This document shows positions 34,204 through 42,559 of a stretch of DNA of 64,000 bases, piece after piece. The notes under the pieces are model-generated. The model was not told the DNA's origin. It saw only the letters and a program-made list of their open reading frames with translations, and did no database searches. Source of the DNA: an uncultured Rubrobacteraceae bacterium. GTDB lineage: Bacteria; Actinomycetota; Rubrobacteria; Rubrobacterales; Rubrobacteraceae. The stretch spans positions 30,288 through 94,287 of the forward strand of contig CADCVF010000042.1 in the NCBI GenBank assembly GCA_902806095.1. The letters are read 5' to 3'. Every line of letters begins with the position of its first letter. Position 1 is the first letter of the stretch. A program made the translations under genes and the position numbers.

Positions 34204-34215
34204 CGATGCAATCGA

Positions 34216-34512
34216 CTACACCCTCACCGCGCTCTCGGGCTCCTCAACACCTCCTATCCGCCGTAGAGACCACTTGTGGTGCAACGCCATGAGATCGCCG
34301 GCCCGCCTTCTCTCCTCTATGCAGCGGTTGTAGCAGTCACAGAGGGCCACGGTTATGCCCTCGTTCGGCAGCCCGTCGGAGACGTTCATGAGGTGCTCGA
34401 TGTAGGACTCCGCCTCCTGCCACATGCGGTAGTCGGCTTCCGGGCCACGGGACTCCGGCGGGTCGGGTATCCACAGCTCGTGATGTCCTCCGGGCCTCTC
34501 CCCGCTACACAC
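34216..34512 (-). CDS. Hypothetical protein (98 aa)
   Basis: A 98-residue protein from GTG 34512, 11 bases after the stop of the upstream gene on the same strand. Residues 27-70 form a helical block (EADYRMWQEAESYIEHLMN, ITVALCDCYNRCIEERRR) with three cysteines. The longer open frame upstream of 34512 is only the shadow of the neighbouring gene. No family recognised. Confidence 0.5.
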   Translation of the reverse strand: MCSGERPGGHHELWIPDPPESRGPEADYRMWQEAESYIEHLMNVSDGLPNEGITVALCDCYNRCIEERRRAGDLMALHHKWSLRRIGGVEEPESAVRV

Positions 34513-34522
34513 CGGCGGCTCT

Positions 34523-34936
34523 TTACGCTTGGAGGCGCGGCTCTGCGTAGCGCCGCTCGTAGTCGCGCTCGGCCAACACCATCTGGACCGTCGCGCGCTC
34601 GCGCAGTTGCTCCAACTCCGGCAGGGTGCTCGCCAGGCCTTTATCCTCAGCCTCCCGCATGAACCGGCACAAGAGCAGTTGCGCCTCGCTCCACCAGTCC
34701 ACGGGACCGTCGCCCTGATAGTCGTGCTCGTAATCGAAGCCGAGCGTTTCGGCAGCGGTGTTAGCCTCCAGCTCATCGGGCGGGTACGCCGTGGTGATGG
34801 CCGCATCGTGGATGCTCATATCCACCTCGTACGGTGCCTTCGCGGCCCTCAAGACTTCGAGGACGTAAGAGTTCGTGGCGAACCGCTCTCGCTCCGCGTC
34901 CGCGAGGACCTGAAGCTCGCGCTCGACCGTCTCCAT
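34523..34936 (-). CDS. Hypothetical protein (137 aa)
   Basis: A 137-residue acidic protein. Its N-terminus is helical (VERELQVLADAERERFA), the middle has aromatic and acidic residues (ETLGFDYEHDYQGDGPVDWW), and the C-terminal half is a long helix (REAEDKGLASTLPELEQLRERATVQMVLAERD). It is probably co-transcribed with the next gene downstream. Its start codon lies exactly at the broken left edge of the integrase remnant, on the opposite strand. No family recognised. Confidence 0.55.
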   Translation of the reverse strand: METVERELQVLADAERERFATNSYVLEVLRAAKAPYEVDMSIHDAAITTAYPPDELEANTAAETLGFDYEHDYQGDGPVDWWSEAQLLLCRFMREAEDKGLASTLPELEQLRERATVQMVLAERDYERRYAEPRLQA

Positions 34937-34938
34937 GA

Positions 34939-35701
34939 TCTACGCCTTGGGATAGCGGACTCGCGCCACGCACCGTCCTGCACATCCACCGCACGCTTAG
35001 CAAGGCACTCAAACAGGCCACAGGCGATGGGCTGATACCTCGCAACGCCGCCGCGCCGGTCAAGCCTCCACGGCCACGGACAGAGGAGATACGGCCCCTG
35101 GATCGCGAGCAGGTGCAGACTCTCTTTGAGGCCGCTGGCGAAGCAGGGGACCGGCTCAAAGCACTCTACGTCGTGGCCGTCACCACCGGCATGAGGCGCG
35201 GGGAATTGCAGGGACTCAAGTGGGAGGACGTTGACCTCGAAGCCGGAACCCTCCAAGTGCGCCGCACGCTCTCCGAGCCGAAGGGCGCCTGGATCTTCGA
35301 AGCTCCCAAGTCTGGTAAGCCGCAATGTCCGGCTCACGCAGAAGGCTACGGCGGCCCTCAGAGAGCACCGCAGGCGCCAGCTCGAGGAGAGGATGGAGCA
35401 CGGTGCGCTGTGGCAGGATCACGGCCTCGTCTTTCCCTCCACCGTCGGAACGCCTATGTCCGGCGGCAACCTCAACCGTTCTTTCAAGGCGACGCTCCGG
35501 CGCGCTGGTCTGCCAGCCGCCCGCTTCCACGATCTCAGGCACACGTGCGCCACGCTCCTACTCAGGCAGGGCGTCAACCCGAAGTACGTACAGGAGCTTC
35601 TAGGCCACGCCGACATAAGCCTCACCCTGAACACCTACTCCCATGTCTTGCCCGACATGGGCGACGCCGCGGCCGGCGCGATGGACGCCGCCCTCGGATA
35701 G
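34939..35701 (+). pseudogene. Truncated and frameshifted tyrosine recombinase (phage-type integrase)
   Basis: From 34939 one frame encodes the core-binding domain (GLAPRTVLHIHRTLSKALKQA, GLIPRNAA) and the start of the catalytic domain, with the first catalytic Arg in TGMRRGEL. Near 35315 coding shifts by one base to a second frame with RNVRLTQKATAALREH, HDLRHTCATLL (His and second Arg), LGHADISLTLNTYSHV (His and nucleophile Tyr) and a stop at 35701. All catalytic residues survive but in two frames. The N-terminal arm-binding domain of about 100 residues is missing. It therefore looks inactive unless frameshifting restores it. It points toward tRNA-Arg. Confidence 0.85.
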
Positions 35702-35734
35702 ATGCCGCTCTCGGTGGTGTCAGAGTGGTGTCAG

Positions 35735-35761
35735 AAAGCCCCGGCCCAAGACCGGGGCTTT
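35735..35761 (+). terminator. Rho-independent terminator after the integrase remnant
   Basis: AAAGCCCCGG (35735-35744) pairs perfectly with CCGGGGCTTT (35752-35761), and CCCTCTTT follows. It can serve the integrase remnant on the plus strand and, by symmetry, tRNA-Arg on the minus strand. Confidence 0.75.
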
Positions 35762-35795
35762 CCCTCTTTACGCTCATTTGCAGGAGTTTTGGGAG

Positions 35796-35868
35796 CGCGC
35801 CTGGAAGGATTCGAACCTCCGACTCGCGGTTTAGGAAACCGCTGCTCTATCCCCTGAGCTACAGGCGC
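35796..35868 (-). tRNA. tRNA-Arg (anticodon CCT)
   Basis: The minus strand folds into a complete cloverleaf. The acceptor stem is GCGCCTG (from 35868) against CAGGCGC. The D-arm contains AGCTCAGGGGATAGAGC. The anticodon stem CGGTT/AACCG encloses CCT as anticodon for AGG codons, and the T-arm has GGTTCGAATCC. CCA is not encoded. The 3' end faces the integrase remnant about 95 bases away, the usual geometry for an integration site. Confidence 0.95.
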
Positions 35869-36250
35869 AAAGCGCCAACAGTCTAACCCGCGACGGCCAT
35901 GCTTACCACCGGGTTGTGGCCAGGGATCTCGCGCTTTGCCTACTGTGCTGGAACTGGCTCGAACTACGGGTGCATGGGTTGTCCGGAATGCGCGCGTTCC
36001 GGTTGAACGAGGGGCGCCAACGACGTATGATTCAGCGGAACTCACGTCCTGGTAGGGTGGACAGGGTGCAAGGGTTGCATGCATTTATTGTTTTCGCCGC
36101 GGGAGAAGTGTAAGCGGCGGGGCTTGTGATCCTACGTTGCAGGCTACCGAAGGAGAGGCCGCGGAGGCTGACTACAGCTTAGGGAGAGGCAGTCGTCAGA
36201 CGAGAACGGCTGACCCGCCGAGTAAAGCGGGGAAGCTCGGGCCGCTCTTG

Positions 36251-37135
36251 ATGTTGCTGAAGACCTCGCTGCTCTTGCTGGTAGCAGGGGCTCTCGCCGC
36301 GGGCTGCGGGTTCGGCGGTGGCGGGGATCTCACGCTCGGCTATCTGGGCTGGGACGAGAACGTGGCCAACTCCTATCTGACGAAGGTGCTTCTCGAGGAG
36401 GAGCTCGGCTACGCAAACGTCGAGCTCAAGCTCGCCGACGACGTTGGGTCTGTCTACAAGGACCTGATCGAAGGCAACACCGTTGCTTTCCTGGATGCCT
36501 GGATGCCGAACCACGAACAGTTCGTGGAGGGGGGTGGGGGCCGGGTCGAGGTGTCCAAAGAGCCGTGGTACGTCGACCCGACCAGGTATGGTATCGCCGT
36601 CCCCGATTACATGCAGGACGTGCGCACCATCTCCGACCTAGACTCCTCGGGGACCGACATGATCACAGGTATAGAACCAGGTGCCGTCCTGATGAAGAAG
36701 ATCCAGACCGACGTGGTTCCACGCTACCATCTCAACGCTAGCCTTGTGGAGGCTACCACGCCGGCGATGCTAGCCGAGCTGGAGCAGGCTTACAGCATGA
36801 AAGAACCGTTCGTGTTCCTCGCCTGGTCGCCGCATTGGATGAACCAGGAGTACGAGTTCCGTTATCTCTCCGACCCGAAGAACGCGATGGGGTCTGTGGA
36901 CTCCCCCCAGACGCTTCACTCGGTCACGCGGAAAGATCTTGCTGAGGATGAACCAGCAGCCTATGCGCTCATCAACGCCATGAAGCTCGACGAGGCTCAG
37001 GTAGGCAGCCTCGAGTTGGCGATAAATAGGGCCGAAGACCCGGAGGCGGGCGTCAGACTCTGGCTCGAAGAGAAAGAGAACAGGGAACTGGTGCGGCCCT
37101 GGATCGAGGCCGCCAAGAACGCACAGGAGGAGTAG
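36251..37135 (+). CDS. Glycine betaine/proline-type ABC substrate-binding lipoprotein
   Basis: An OpuAC/ProX-type binding protein of about 294 residues. It starts with a lipoprotein signal peptide (MLLKTSLLLLVAGALAAGC, lipobox LAAGC), then the family motif LGYLGWDENVANSYLTKVLLEE. EGNTVAFLDAWMPNHEQF follows, with the aromatic residues that form the cation-pi cage. Later blocks are ITGIEPGAVLMKKI and WSPHWMNQEYE. It probably captures a quaternary amine outside the cell. No permease or ATPase gene is adjacent, so its transporter must be elsewhere. The ATG at 36251 begins the signal peptide; the frame is open further upstream but without hydrophobic character. Confidence 0.88.
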   Translation: MLLKTSLLLLVAGALAAGCGFGGGGDLTLGYLGWDENVANSYLTKVLLEEELGYANVELKLADDVGSVYKDLIEGNTVAFLDAWMPNHEQFVEGGGGRVEVSKEPWYVDPTRYGIAVPDYMQDVRTISDLDSSGTDMITGIEPGAVLMKKIQTDVVPRYHLNASLVEATTPAMLAELEQAYSMKEPFVFLAWSPHWMNQEYEFRYLSDPKNAMGSVDSPQTLHSVTRKDLAEDEPAAYALINAMKLDEAQVGSLELAINRAEDPEAGVRLWLEEKENRELVRPWIEAAKNAQEE

Positions 37136-37141
37136 AGATAC

Positions 37142-37921
37142 GTGACTAGCCGGGAGAAGAGCACGGACGACATCAGGGCAGACATGGTCGAGGAGGCCGT
37201 GCGCGTCGCCGAGGAGGCCGAGCGCAGGGACGTGGATCTCCGACTGCTCGGAGGGGTGGCCATAAAGGCGCGCTCCAAGGACGGCCTGCAGCCCGCTTTC
37301 GAGCGGGAGTACGCCGATCTGGATTGGATCACACCTAAAGGCAAATCCTCCCAGGCGCAGCGGTTGTTCGAGTCCCTCGGATACGTTCCGCAGACGCGCT
37401 TCAACACGATGTACGGCCGTGAGCGGCTACTTTACTTCGACGAGAAGCACGACAGGCAGGTCGACGTCCTGGTCGGCAACTTCAGGATGAGCCACGAGAT
37501 CCCCTTCGGGGACCGTATGGCCATGGAGCCGCTTACCGTCCCGCTCGCGGAGCTCCTGCTTACCAAGCTGCAGGTCGTCGAGCTCAACGAGAAGGACGTT
37601 GGCGACGCCTTCGCCCTCTTGCACGACCATCCTGTGGATGAACATGACGGAGATGCCATAAACGCTGCTCGCATCGCCAAGCTGTGCGCCTCAGACTGGG
37701 GCCTGTGGCGCACGTTCACGGCCAACCTCGAAGCTCTGAGTGGTTACCTGGAGCGCTTTGACCTGACGGACGAGAGCAAGGAGACGATCACGGAGCGCAT
37801 CAAGGCATTGCTCGGGCGCATCGAGGAGGAGCCGAAGACCTTCGGATGGAAGATGCGCGCGAGGATAGGCGATCGCAAACGCTGGTACGAGCTGCCCGAG
37901 GAGGTGGACGGAGGGCCCTGA
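37142..37921 (+). CDS. Nucleotidyltransferase-like hypothetical protein
   Basis: A 259-residue protein 6 bases after the betaine-binding gene. Residues 20-130 resemble the fold of nucleotidyltransferase/AbiEii-like proteins: LRLLGGVAIKAR (the 'GG-x-A' motif), EYADLDWITP (an acidic D-x-D position) and HDRQVDVLVG with a third acidic residue. PLAELLLTKLQVVELNEKDVGDAFALL then matches the 'dl-x-x-tKl ... r-k-D-x-x-D' block of such proteins. The C-terminal 100 residues are helical. The last 17 codons are duplicated at 43519-43569. The gene may originally have been coupled to the metallophosphoesterase now at 43566. Confidence 0.7.
   Translation: MTSREKSTDDIRADMVEEAVRVAEEAERRDVDLRLLGGVAIKARSKDGLQPAFEREYADLDWITPKGKSSQAQRLFESLGYVPQTRFNTMYGRERLLYFDEKHDRQVDVLVGNFRMSHEIPFGDRMAMEPLTVPLAELLLTKLQVVELNEKDVGDAFALLHDHPVDEHDGDAINAARIAKLCASDWGLWRTFTANLEALSGYLERFDLTDESKETITERIKALLGRIEEEPKTFGWKMRARIGDRKRWYELPEEVDGGP
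37870..37921 (+). repeat. 52-bp duplication, left copy
   Basis: The last 52 bases of the nucleotidyltransferase-like gene, including its stop, match 43518-43569 at 48 of 52 positions. All four differences are third-codon-position changes that keep the peptide DRKRWYELPEEVDGGP. The two copies flank the dehydrogenase/sulfatase/IclR cassette. Confidence 0.85.
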
Positions 37922-37960
37922 GCTCCGGATCGACTGTGTGAGGCTCGCTTATCTCCGCTG

Positions 37961-39415
37961 TTACAGGCTCACGATAACGGTCTTGAGTTCGGTGAAAGTC
38001 TCCATCGCGTAGCGTCCCCCGACGCGTCCTACGCCAGAGCGGGAGCCCGCTCGCCCGCCGAAGGGAAGGTGGCTCTCCCAATGGTTGGATGAGGCGTTTA
38101 TGTTGACCCATCCGGACCTCACCGCCTCGGCGAAGCGCAAACCTCTCGCCAGATCCCGAGTAAAGACTGCCGAGAGCAGGCCGTAGGGCGAGGAGTTGAC
38201 GGTCCTTATCGCTTCCTCCTCGTCGCGGATGACGGTCGCAGGGACTATCGGTCCGAAGGTCTCCTCCCTCGAGACGCGCATCTCAGCAGTGACCTTGCCT
38301 AACACGGTCGGGCGGTAGTAGAGATCCGTAGGGAAACCCTCGGCGCGGGCCCCGCCGGAGACCAACTCCGCGCCACCCTCGAGCGCGTCGGAGATGTGCT
38401 GGTCCATCTTGTCGGCCGTCGGTTCGTTGTTGAGGGGGCCGAGCGTGGTGATCGGGTCGAAGGGATCGCCGAGTCTGATCCCGCGCTCGATCGCGCTGCC
38501 AAGCCCGTCTAGGTAGGCGTCGTAGACCCTCTCGTGCACCAGGAACCGCTCCCCGGCGGTGCAGCTTTGGCCGGCGCCGAGGAACGCGGAGGTGAGGCCC
38601 GCCTCGGCGGCGGCGTCGAGGTCGGCATCGTCCAGGATCACCATTGGCCCGTTGCCGCCCATCTCCAGGAGGAGCGTCTTCCCGGCGGCACGTGCGGCCA
38701 CCTTCTGCCCGGTCTCGATGGAGCCGATAAAGCCGACCGCCTGGGTGCCGGGGTTGGCCGCCACCTCGTCCCCGACGACGGGGCCGGGGCCGGTGATCAT
38801 GTTGAAGACTCCGGACGGCAGTCCGGCGTCGACGATGCACTCGGCGAGCTTCACGGCACAGACGGACGTCGAGGGGGCCGGCACCCAAACGACCGCGTTG
38901 CCGCAAGCGAGCGCCGGCGCGATCAGCTCCGCCGGCATGGTGTAGGGCCAGTTCCACGGCGAGATCACGCCGACTACCCCGCGCGGAACCCTGTAGAGCA
39001 TGACGCGCTTGTCGGCGTCTACCGAGGGCGGCATGGCCCCCTCCAGTCGCGTCGCGTCGGCGCCCGCCATCTCGAAGTAGGCGACGAGCTCATCGACCTC
39101 GTCGTAGGCCTCGGTCGCAAGCGGCTTGCCCTGATCCAAGGTCAACGTCTCCGCCAGGTCGTCGCGGCGTTCCTCGATAACCTCCGCGATCCGGATCATC
39201 GCTGCGGCGCGCTCGAACGCGGAGAGATTCGCCCACCCCGACCAGGCCTCGTTCGCGGCGGCTATCGCACGCTCTACGTCCTCGCGGGTCCCTTCCGGGA
39301 CGGTCCCGATCCGCTCTCCTGTCGCCGGGCTCGTGGCCTCCATGCGGGCTTCGGACTCGCCCACGGCCCATTCACCAGCGACATACATCGAGTAGTCTTT
39401 CGTCTTCGTGAACAT
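37961..39415 (-). CDS. NAD(P)-dependent aldehyde dehydrogenase
   Basis: A 484-residue ALDH-superfamily enzyme oxidising an aldehyde to the acid. Visible motifs are SPWNWPYTMPAELIAPALACGNAVVW (cofactor fold), GFIGSIETGQKVA, the catalytic Glu in LLLEMGGNGPMV, the nucleophile Cys in FLGAGQSCTAGERFLV, and EETFGPIVP. The ATG at 39415 overlaps the stop of the alcohol dehydrogenase gene as TGATG. The frame is open upstream but that part is the shadow of the neighbour. Together with the ADH it should take a primary alcohol to a carboxylate; the substrate is unknown. Confidence 0.93.
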   Translation of the reverse strand: MFTKTKDYSMYVAGEWAVGESEARMEATSPATGERIGTVPEGTREDVERAIAAANEAWSGWANLSAFERAAAMIRIAEVIEERRDDLAETLTLDQGKPLATEAYDEVDELVAYFEMAGADATRLEGAMPPSVDADKRVMLYRVPRGVVGVISPWNWPYTMPAELIAPALACGNAVVWVPAPSTSVCAVKLAECIVDAGLPSGVFNMITGPGPVVGDEVAANPGTQAVGFIGSIETGQKVAARAAGKTLLLEMGGNGPMVILDDADLDAAAEAGLTSAFLGAGQSCTAGERFLVHERVYDAYLDGLGSAIERGIRLGDPFDPITTLGPLNNEPTADKMDQHISDALEGGAELVSGGARAEGFPTDLYYRPTVLGKVTAEMRVSREETFGPIVPATVIRDEEEAIRTVNSSPYGLLSAVFTRDLARGLRFAEAVRSGWVNINASSNHWESHLPFGGRAGSRSGVGRVGGRYAMETFTELKTVIVSL

Positions 39416-40584
39416 CACTTCCCCCTTGCGAAGGCGTTGCGGTAGATCTCTTCGTAGTCTGTGACCGTGACCTCGCGCGGGTTCCCGACCGTCTGCGGGT
39501 CCTCGTAGGCGATCCGGGCGAGCATCGGGATCTCGTCCTCCGAGAAGCCCAACTCCTCCATCGTTGGTATCCCGACATCCTCGGTCAGGCGGTAGAGCTC
39601 CTCGATGCCGGCCAGTGCGGCCTCGAGCGGTTCGAGCCCCCTGGTATCCGCGCCGAGGGCCTGCGCGATCCTGGCGTAGCGCTCGGGCGCGGCCGGGGCG
39701 TTGTATTCGCAGACCGGCCCGAGGACGCGGGCTGTCAGGGCGCCGTGGGGGCAGTCGTGGACGCCCCCCGCCGACTGGCTCATGGCGTGGGCGGCCCCAG
39801 CGCTCTCCGTGCCGTAGGCCATCCCTCCGAACGTTGCCCCGTGCGCCATGAACGTGCGCGCCTCCATGTTCGCGCCGTCCTCGCAGGCGGCTCGCAGCCA
39901 CCGCGCTACGTACTCTACGGCCGTCAGCGCGAAAGAGTCGGTGAAGGGTTGGTGGTAGTCGCAGGTGTAGCACTCGATCCCGTGCGAGAGCGCATCCATC
40001 CCTGTCGCCGCCGTGATGGCGGTCGGCAGGCCGACCATCAAGGCCGGATCTATGAGCGCCACGTGCGCGCCGATCAGGGCCGTGCCGCCAGCGTTGAACT
40101 TTATCTTGCGCTCGTGGTCGGTGATGACGGCCCAGAGCGTAACCTCGCTGCCAGTCCCGGCTGTCGTGGGTACTGTCACGAGCTGCGGAATGCGCCGCGT
40201 GATCGGGGTCTTACCGTACTCGTAATCGGCTATGGACCCGCCGTGGGCGATCTCGACGCCTACCCCCTTGGCCGTGTCCATCGAACTGCCACCGCCGACG
40301 GCCACGAGCCCGTCGCAGCCCTCCTCCCTGTAGACCTCGCTCGCCCGTCCGATGAGTTCCACGTCGGGATTCGGCCTGACCCCGTCGAAGACGGGGGCGT
40401 CCACAAGGCGCTCGAGGGCTTTCTCTGCAAGACCTGCGGCGACTACGCCCCCGTCCGTTACGAGCAACGGACGCCCCACGCCCAACTCCTCTACGATCTC
40501 ACCCAGCCTACCGATGGCTCCGGGCCCGTGCACCATGCGGGTCGGGACCTCGACGGTGCGGACCGTTTCGACTTCGACGTTCAT
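39415..40584 (-). CDS. Iron-containing alcohol dehydrogenase
   Basis: A 389-residue group III (iron-dependent) alcohol dehydrogenase. The N-terminal dinucleotide-binding half has GVRPNPDVE and VAVGGGSSMDTAKGV. VTVPTTAGTGSEVT marks the family. The metal ligands are expected in the Asp/His residues of GMDALSHGIECY, MAHGATFGGMAYG and HDCPHGALTA. It probably interconverts an alcohol and aldehyde or reduces a related carbonyl. The upstream sulfatase-fold gene ends 4 bases inside its start, and it is coupled to the ALDH. Confidence 0.93.
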   Translation of the reverse strand: MNVEVETVRTVEVPTRMVHGPGAIGRLGEIVEELGVGRPLLVTDGGVVAAGLAEKALERLVDAPVFDGVRPNPDVELIGRASEVYREEGCDGLVAVGGGSSMDTAKGVGVEIAHGGSIADYEYGKTPITRRIPQLVTVPTTAGTGSEVTLWAVITDHERKIKFNAGGTALIGAHVALIDPALMVGLPTAITAATGMDALSHGIECYTCDYHQPFTDSFALTAVEYVARWLRAACEDGANMEARTFMAHGATFGGMAYGTESAGAAHAMSQSAGGVHDCPHGALTARVLGPVCEYNAPAAPERYARIAQALGADTRGLEPLEAALAGIEELYRLTEDVGIPTMEELGFSEDEIPMLARIAYEDPQTVGNPREVTVTDYEEIYRNAFARGK

Positions 40585-42071
40585 ACGGCCTCCTCGTTCG
40601 CGTTGTGCATCTGGTTCTCTCCGGTGAATGTGGAGACGGAACCCCGCGTGAAGTTCGGCGCGAACCTCTGGAGAGCGAGGCGACGGGGGCTCAGGTAAAG
40701 CTCCGGAGTCCCCTGCCGCTCCAGAAACGAGAGCGCTCTCTCCCCCAGCGCCGCGCCCTCCCCGATGTGGGATTCCCACACGTTCGAATGTTCGCCCGGA
40801 TCCCACCCAAGATCGTAGAGCTCGGGCATGTAGGCGGGACCGCCGAGGATTAGGGACCACTCCCGTGTGGTTACGGTCATCGGCATGTAGCTGGCGATGC
40901 GTCGGGACCGGGAGTCGACGGCGGTGGTGTATTCGCCCGCTGCGAAGTAGAGGGGCCAGGAGCTGACCACGAATGGGCGGTGCTCGTCCCTCTCTCCCGC
41001 GAGAACGTTCCCGAAAGACTCTCCCTGCATGTCCTCAGGATGCCCGATGCCTGCAAGGTCGAGTATAGTGGGCGCGAGGTCGGGCGCGGTCGTCAATGCT
41101 GAGCGACGACCAGGCTCGATCCCAGGAGCACGGACCATGAGGGGCACATTCGTCAGCTCTTTGTAGAGGGGTGACCATCCTACGGTGAGCAGCCACGACT
41201 CGGATAGCCAATCCGGGACGACCGAGTCCTCGGTCACGGCGGCGTCCGGGTCGTTGATCCACTCGGCCTTACCGAAGTAGCCGTGCTCTCCGAAGTAGAA
41301 GCCGTGGTCCGAGGTGAAGAAGACTAGCGTGTTCTCCTCGAGACCCAGCACCTCCAGCTTCGCCAGCAGCCTCCCAACCCAGAAATCAACCATCGTGACC
41401 TCGCCGCAGTAGGTCGCGTGGGCGAGGTCCATGTCATCGCTGGTGAGCCCGGCCTCCCCCCACCTGCCGTAGCTGGGGTAGATCTGACGTCCCTCATAAC
41501 CCGCGTGGTACAGCGAGGTGTAGTACTCTGGCGCGTCCCAGGGTTCGTGCGGATCCCAGGTGTCCACGTACAGGAAAAACTGTTCCTTGTAGTGTCTCTC
41601 CAACCACTGCTCGGCCTCCGTGATGGTTCGCGCCACGAGCCTGTCTGACTCCGACCTCCACGTCTTTCGGTAGTCGGAGCGCTCGTGCGGCCTGGTGTCG
41701 TCGCCCTGGCCCCTGACCCAGATGAAGTCGTCGAAGCCGCGGTCGTAACCGAACCCGCCCCTGACGAAGAAAGGCGTGTCCACAATGCCCATCGTCAGGT
41801 AACCGGCTTCGGAGAGAAGCCCCGGAAGTGTGGGCACATGATGGGGCAGCGGCTGCCAGCCCATGTAGGTGTAGGAGAAGGTGCCCGTCAGGATGTCCGC
41901 CCTGGCCGGCATCGTAGGGAAAGAAGAGATCACATGCCGGTCGAAGACGACCGAAGAGCGCGCAAATTCCTCTAGGTGCGGCGTATGAATAGTGGTGTTT
42001 CCGAATGCTCCCAAGTGGTCGCGACGGAAGGTGTCCGACACGATAACCACCACGTTGGGTCGGGTCGACAT
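40581..42071 (-). CDS. Sulfatase-fold hydrolase (alkaline phosphatase superfamily) with Thr in the nucleophile position
   Basis: A 496-residue sulfatase-family protein. The first metal site is VVIVSDTFRRDHLGAFGN, the second FFTSDHGFYFGEHG, and later LYDLGWDPGEHSNV is typical of the family. The signature normally reading C/S-x-P-x-R-x-x-L-x-T-G appears as T-M-P-A-R-A-D-I-L-T-G. The residue usually converted to formylglycine is therefore a threonine. That cannot be matured to formylglycine, so a phosphodiesterase or phosphomonoesterase role is more likely than sulfate ester cleavage. No signal peptide, so cytoplasmic. Strong AGGAGG before the ATG. First gene of the cassette operon. Confidence 0.88.
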   Translation of the reverse strand: MSTRPNVVVIVSDTFRRDHLGAFGNTTIHTPHLEEFARSSVVFDRHVISSFPTMPARADILTGTFSYTYMGWQPLPHHVPTLPGLLSEAGYLTMGIVDTPFFVRGGFGYDRGFDDFIWVRGQGDDTRPHERSDYRKTWRSESDRLVARTITEAEQWLERHYKEQFFLYVDTWDPHEPWDAPEYYTSLYHAGYEGRQIYPSYGRWGEAGLTSDDMDLAHATYCGEVTMVDFWVGRLLAKLEVLGLEENTLVFFTSDHGFYFGEHGYFGKAEWINDPDAAVTEDSVVPDWLSESWLLTVGWSPLYKELTNVPLMVRAPGIEPGRRSALTTAPDLAPTILDLAGIGHPEDMQGESFGNVLAGERDEHRPFVVSSWPLYFAAGEYTTAVDSRSRRIASYMPMTVTTREWSLILGGPAYMPELYDLGWDPGEHSNVWESHIGEGAALGERALSFLERQGTPELYLSPRRLALQRFAPNFTRGSVSTFTGENQMHNANEEAV

Positions 42072-42487
42072 ATGTGTACCTCCTGCGTAAGGTAAGCTCG
42101 ACGGTTGCTACTGATGCAGGAGGGGCGGCGCACGTCGGCCGGCCAAGTACTGGTTGCCTTCCAGTTGACCTTTGCGGGCAAAAGCTCCGTAAGACCACCA
42201 ATTCAACCGATTTCGGGATTCGAAGTCGTCCGATTCGCTGACCAGAAGAGGTAGGATCCGCGAAGATTCAGAAAGCCCGCGAAGCGTTACCTTCCGGCTA
42301 CCGAAAAAGTTGAGATGACCGCAACGCCTGGAACGAAATACGCCCGAAAGATGCGAAGGCGGTGAAGCTGTGTCTCCGGTCTTCCTGTTGCGTATAGTGC
42401 ATGCGGTTGTCATATGCAGAACAGATAGCACTTTGTTGCTAATCTGTCAAGGGGCGAGCGGAAATTTGGGTCTCTCGCTGGCACATC

Positions 42488-42519
42488 AGCATGCTATGCT
42501 ACTATTTAGATAACATGCT
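42488..42519. promoter_or_regulatory. Inverted repeat in the divergent promoter region, likely IclR operator
   Basis: AGCATGCTAT (42488-42497) and ATAACATGCT (42510-42519) are inverted copies matching at 9 of 10 positions around a 12-base spacer, 41 bases upstream of the IclR start. The surroundings are AT-richer than the average. The rest of the 488-base gap (42072-42559) shows no gene. Confidence 0.5.
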
Positions 42520-42559
42520 AACCTCAGTTACCTTGTGGACATAGTGAGGGATTTTTTGC

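Noticed and set aside
33708..34211. Minus-strand 167-codon frame in the gene-poor stretch
   Set aside because: No ribosome-binding site, Arg/Cys/Ser-rich composition, and it crosses both 20-bp direct repeats; not credible as a gene.
35916..36113. Small plus-strand frame after tRNA-Arg
   Set aside because: Starts inside the gap with no ribosome-binding site and has no domain or composition support; the 35870-36250 gap shows no gene.
39416..39973. N-terminal extension of the aldehyde dehydrogenase frame
   Set aside because: It lies inside the iron alcohol dehydrogenase gene in another frame and reads as an Arg/Gly-rich shadow.
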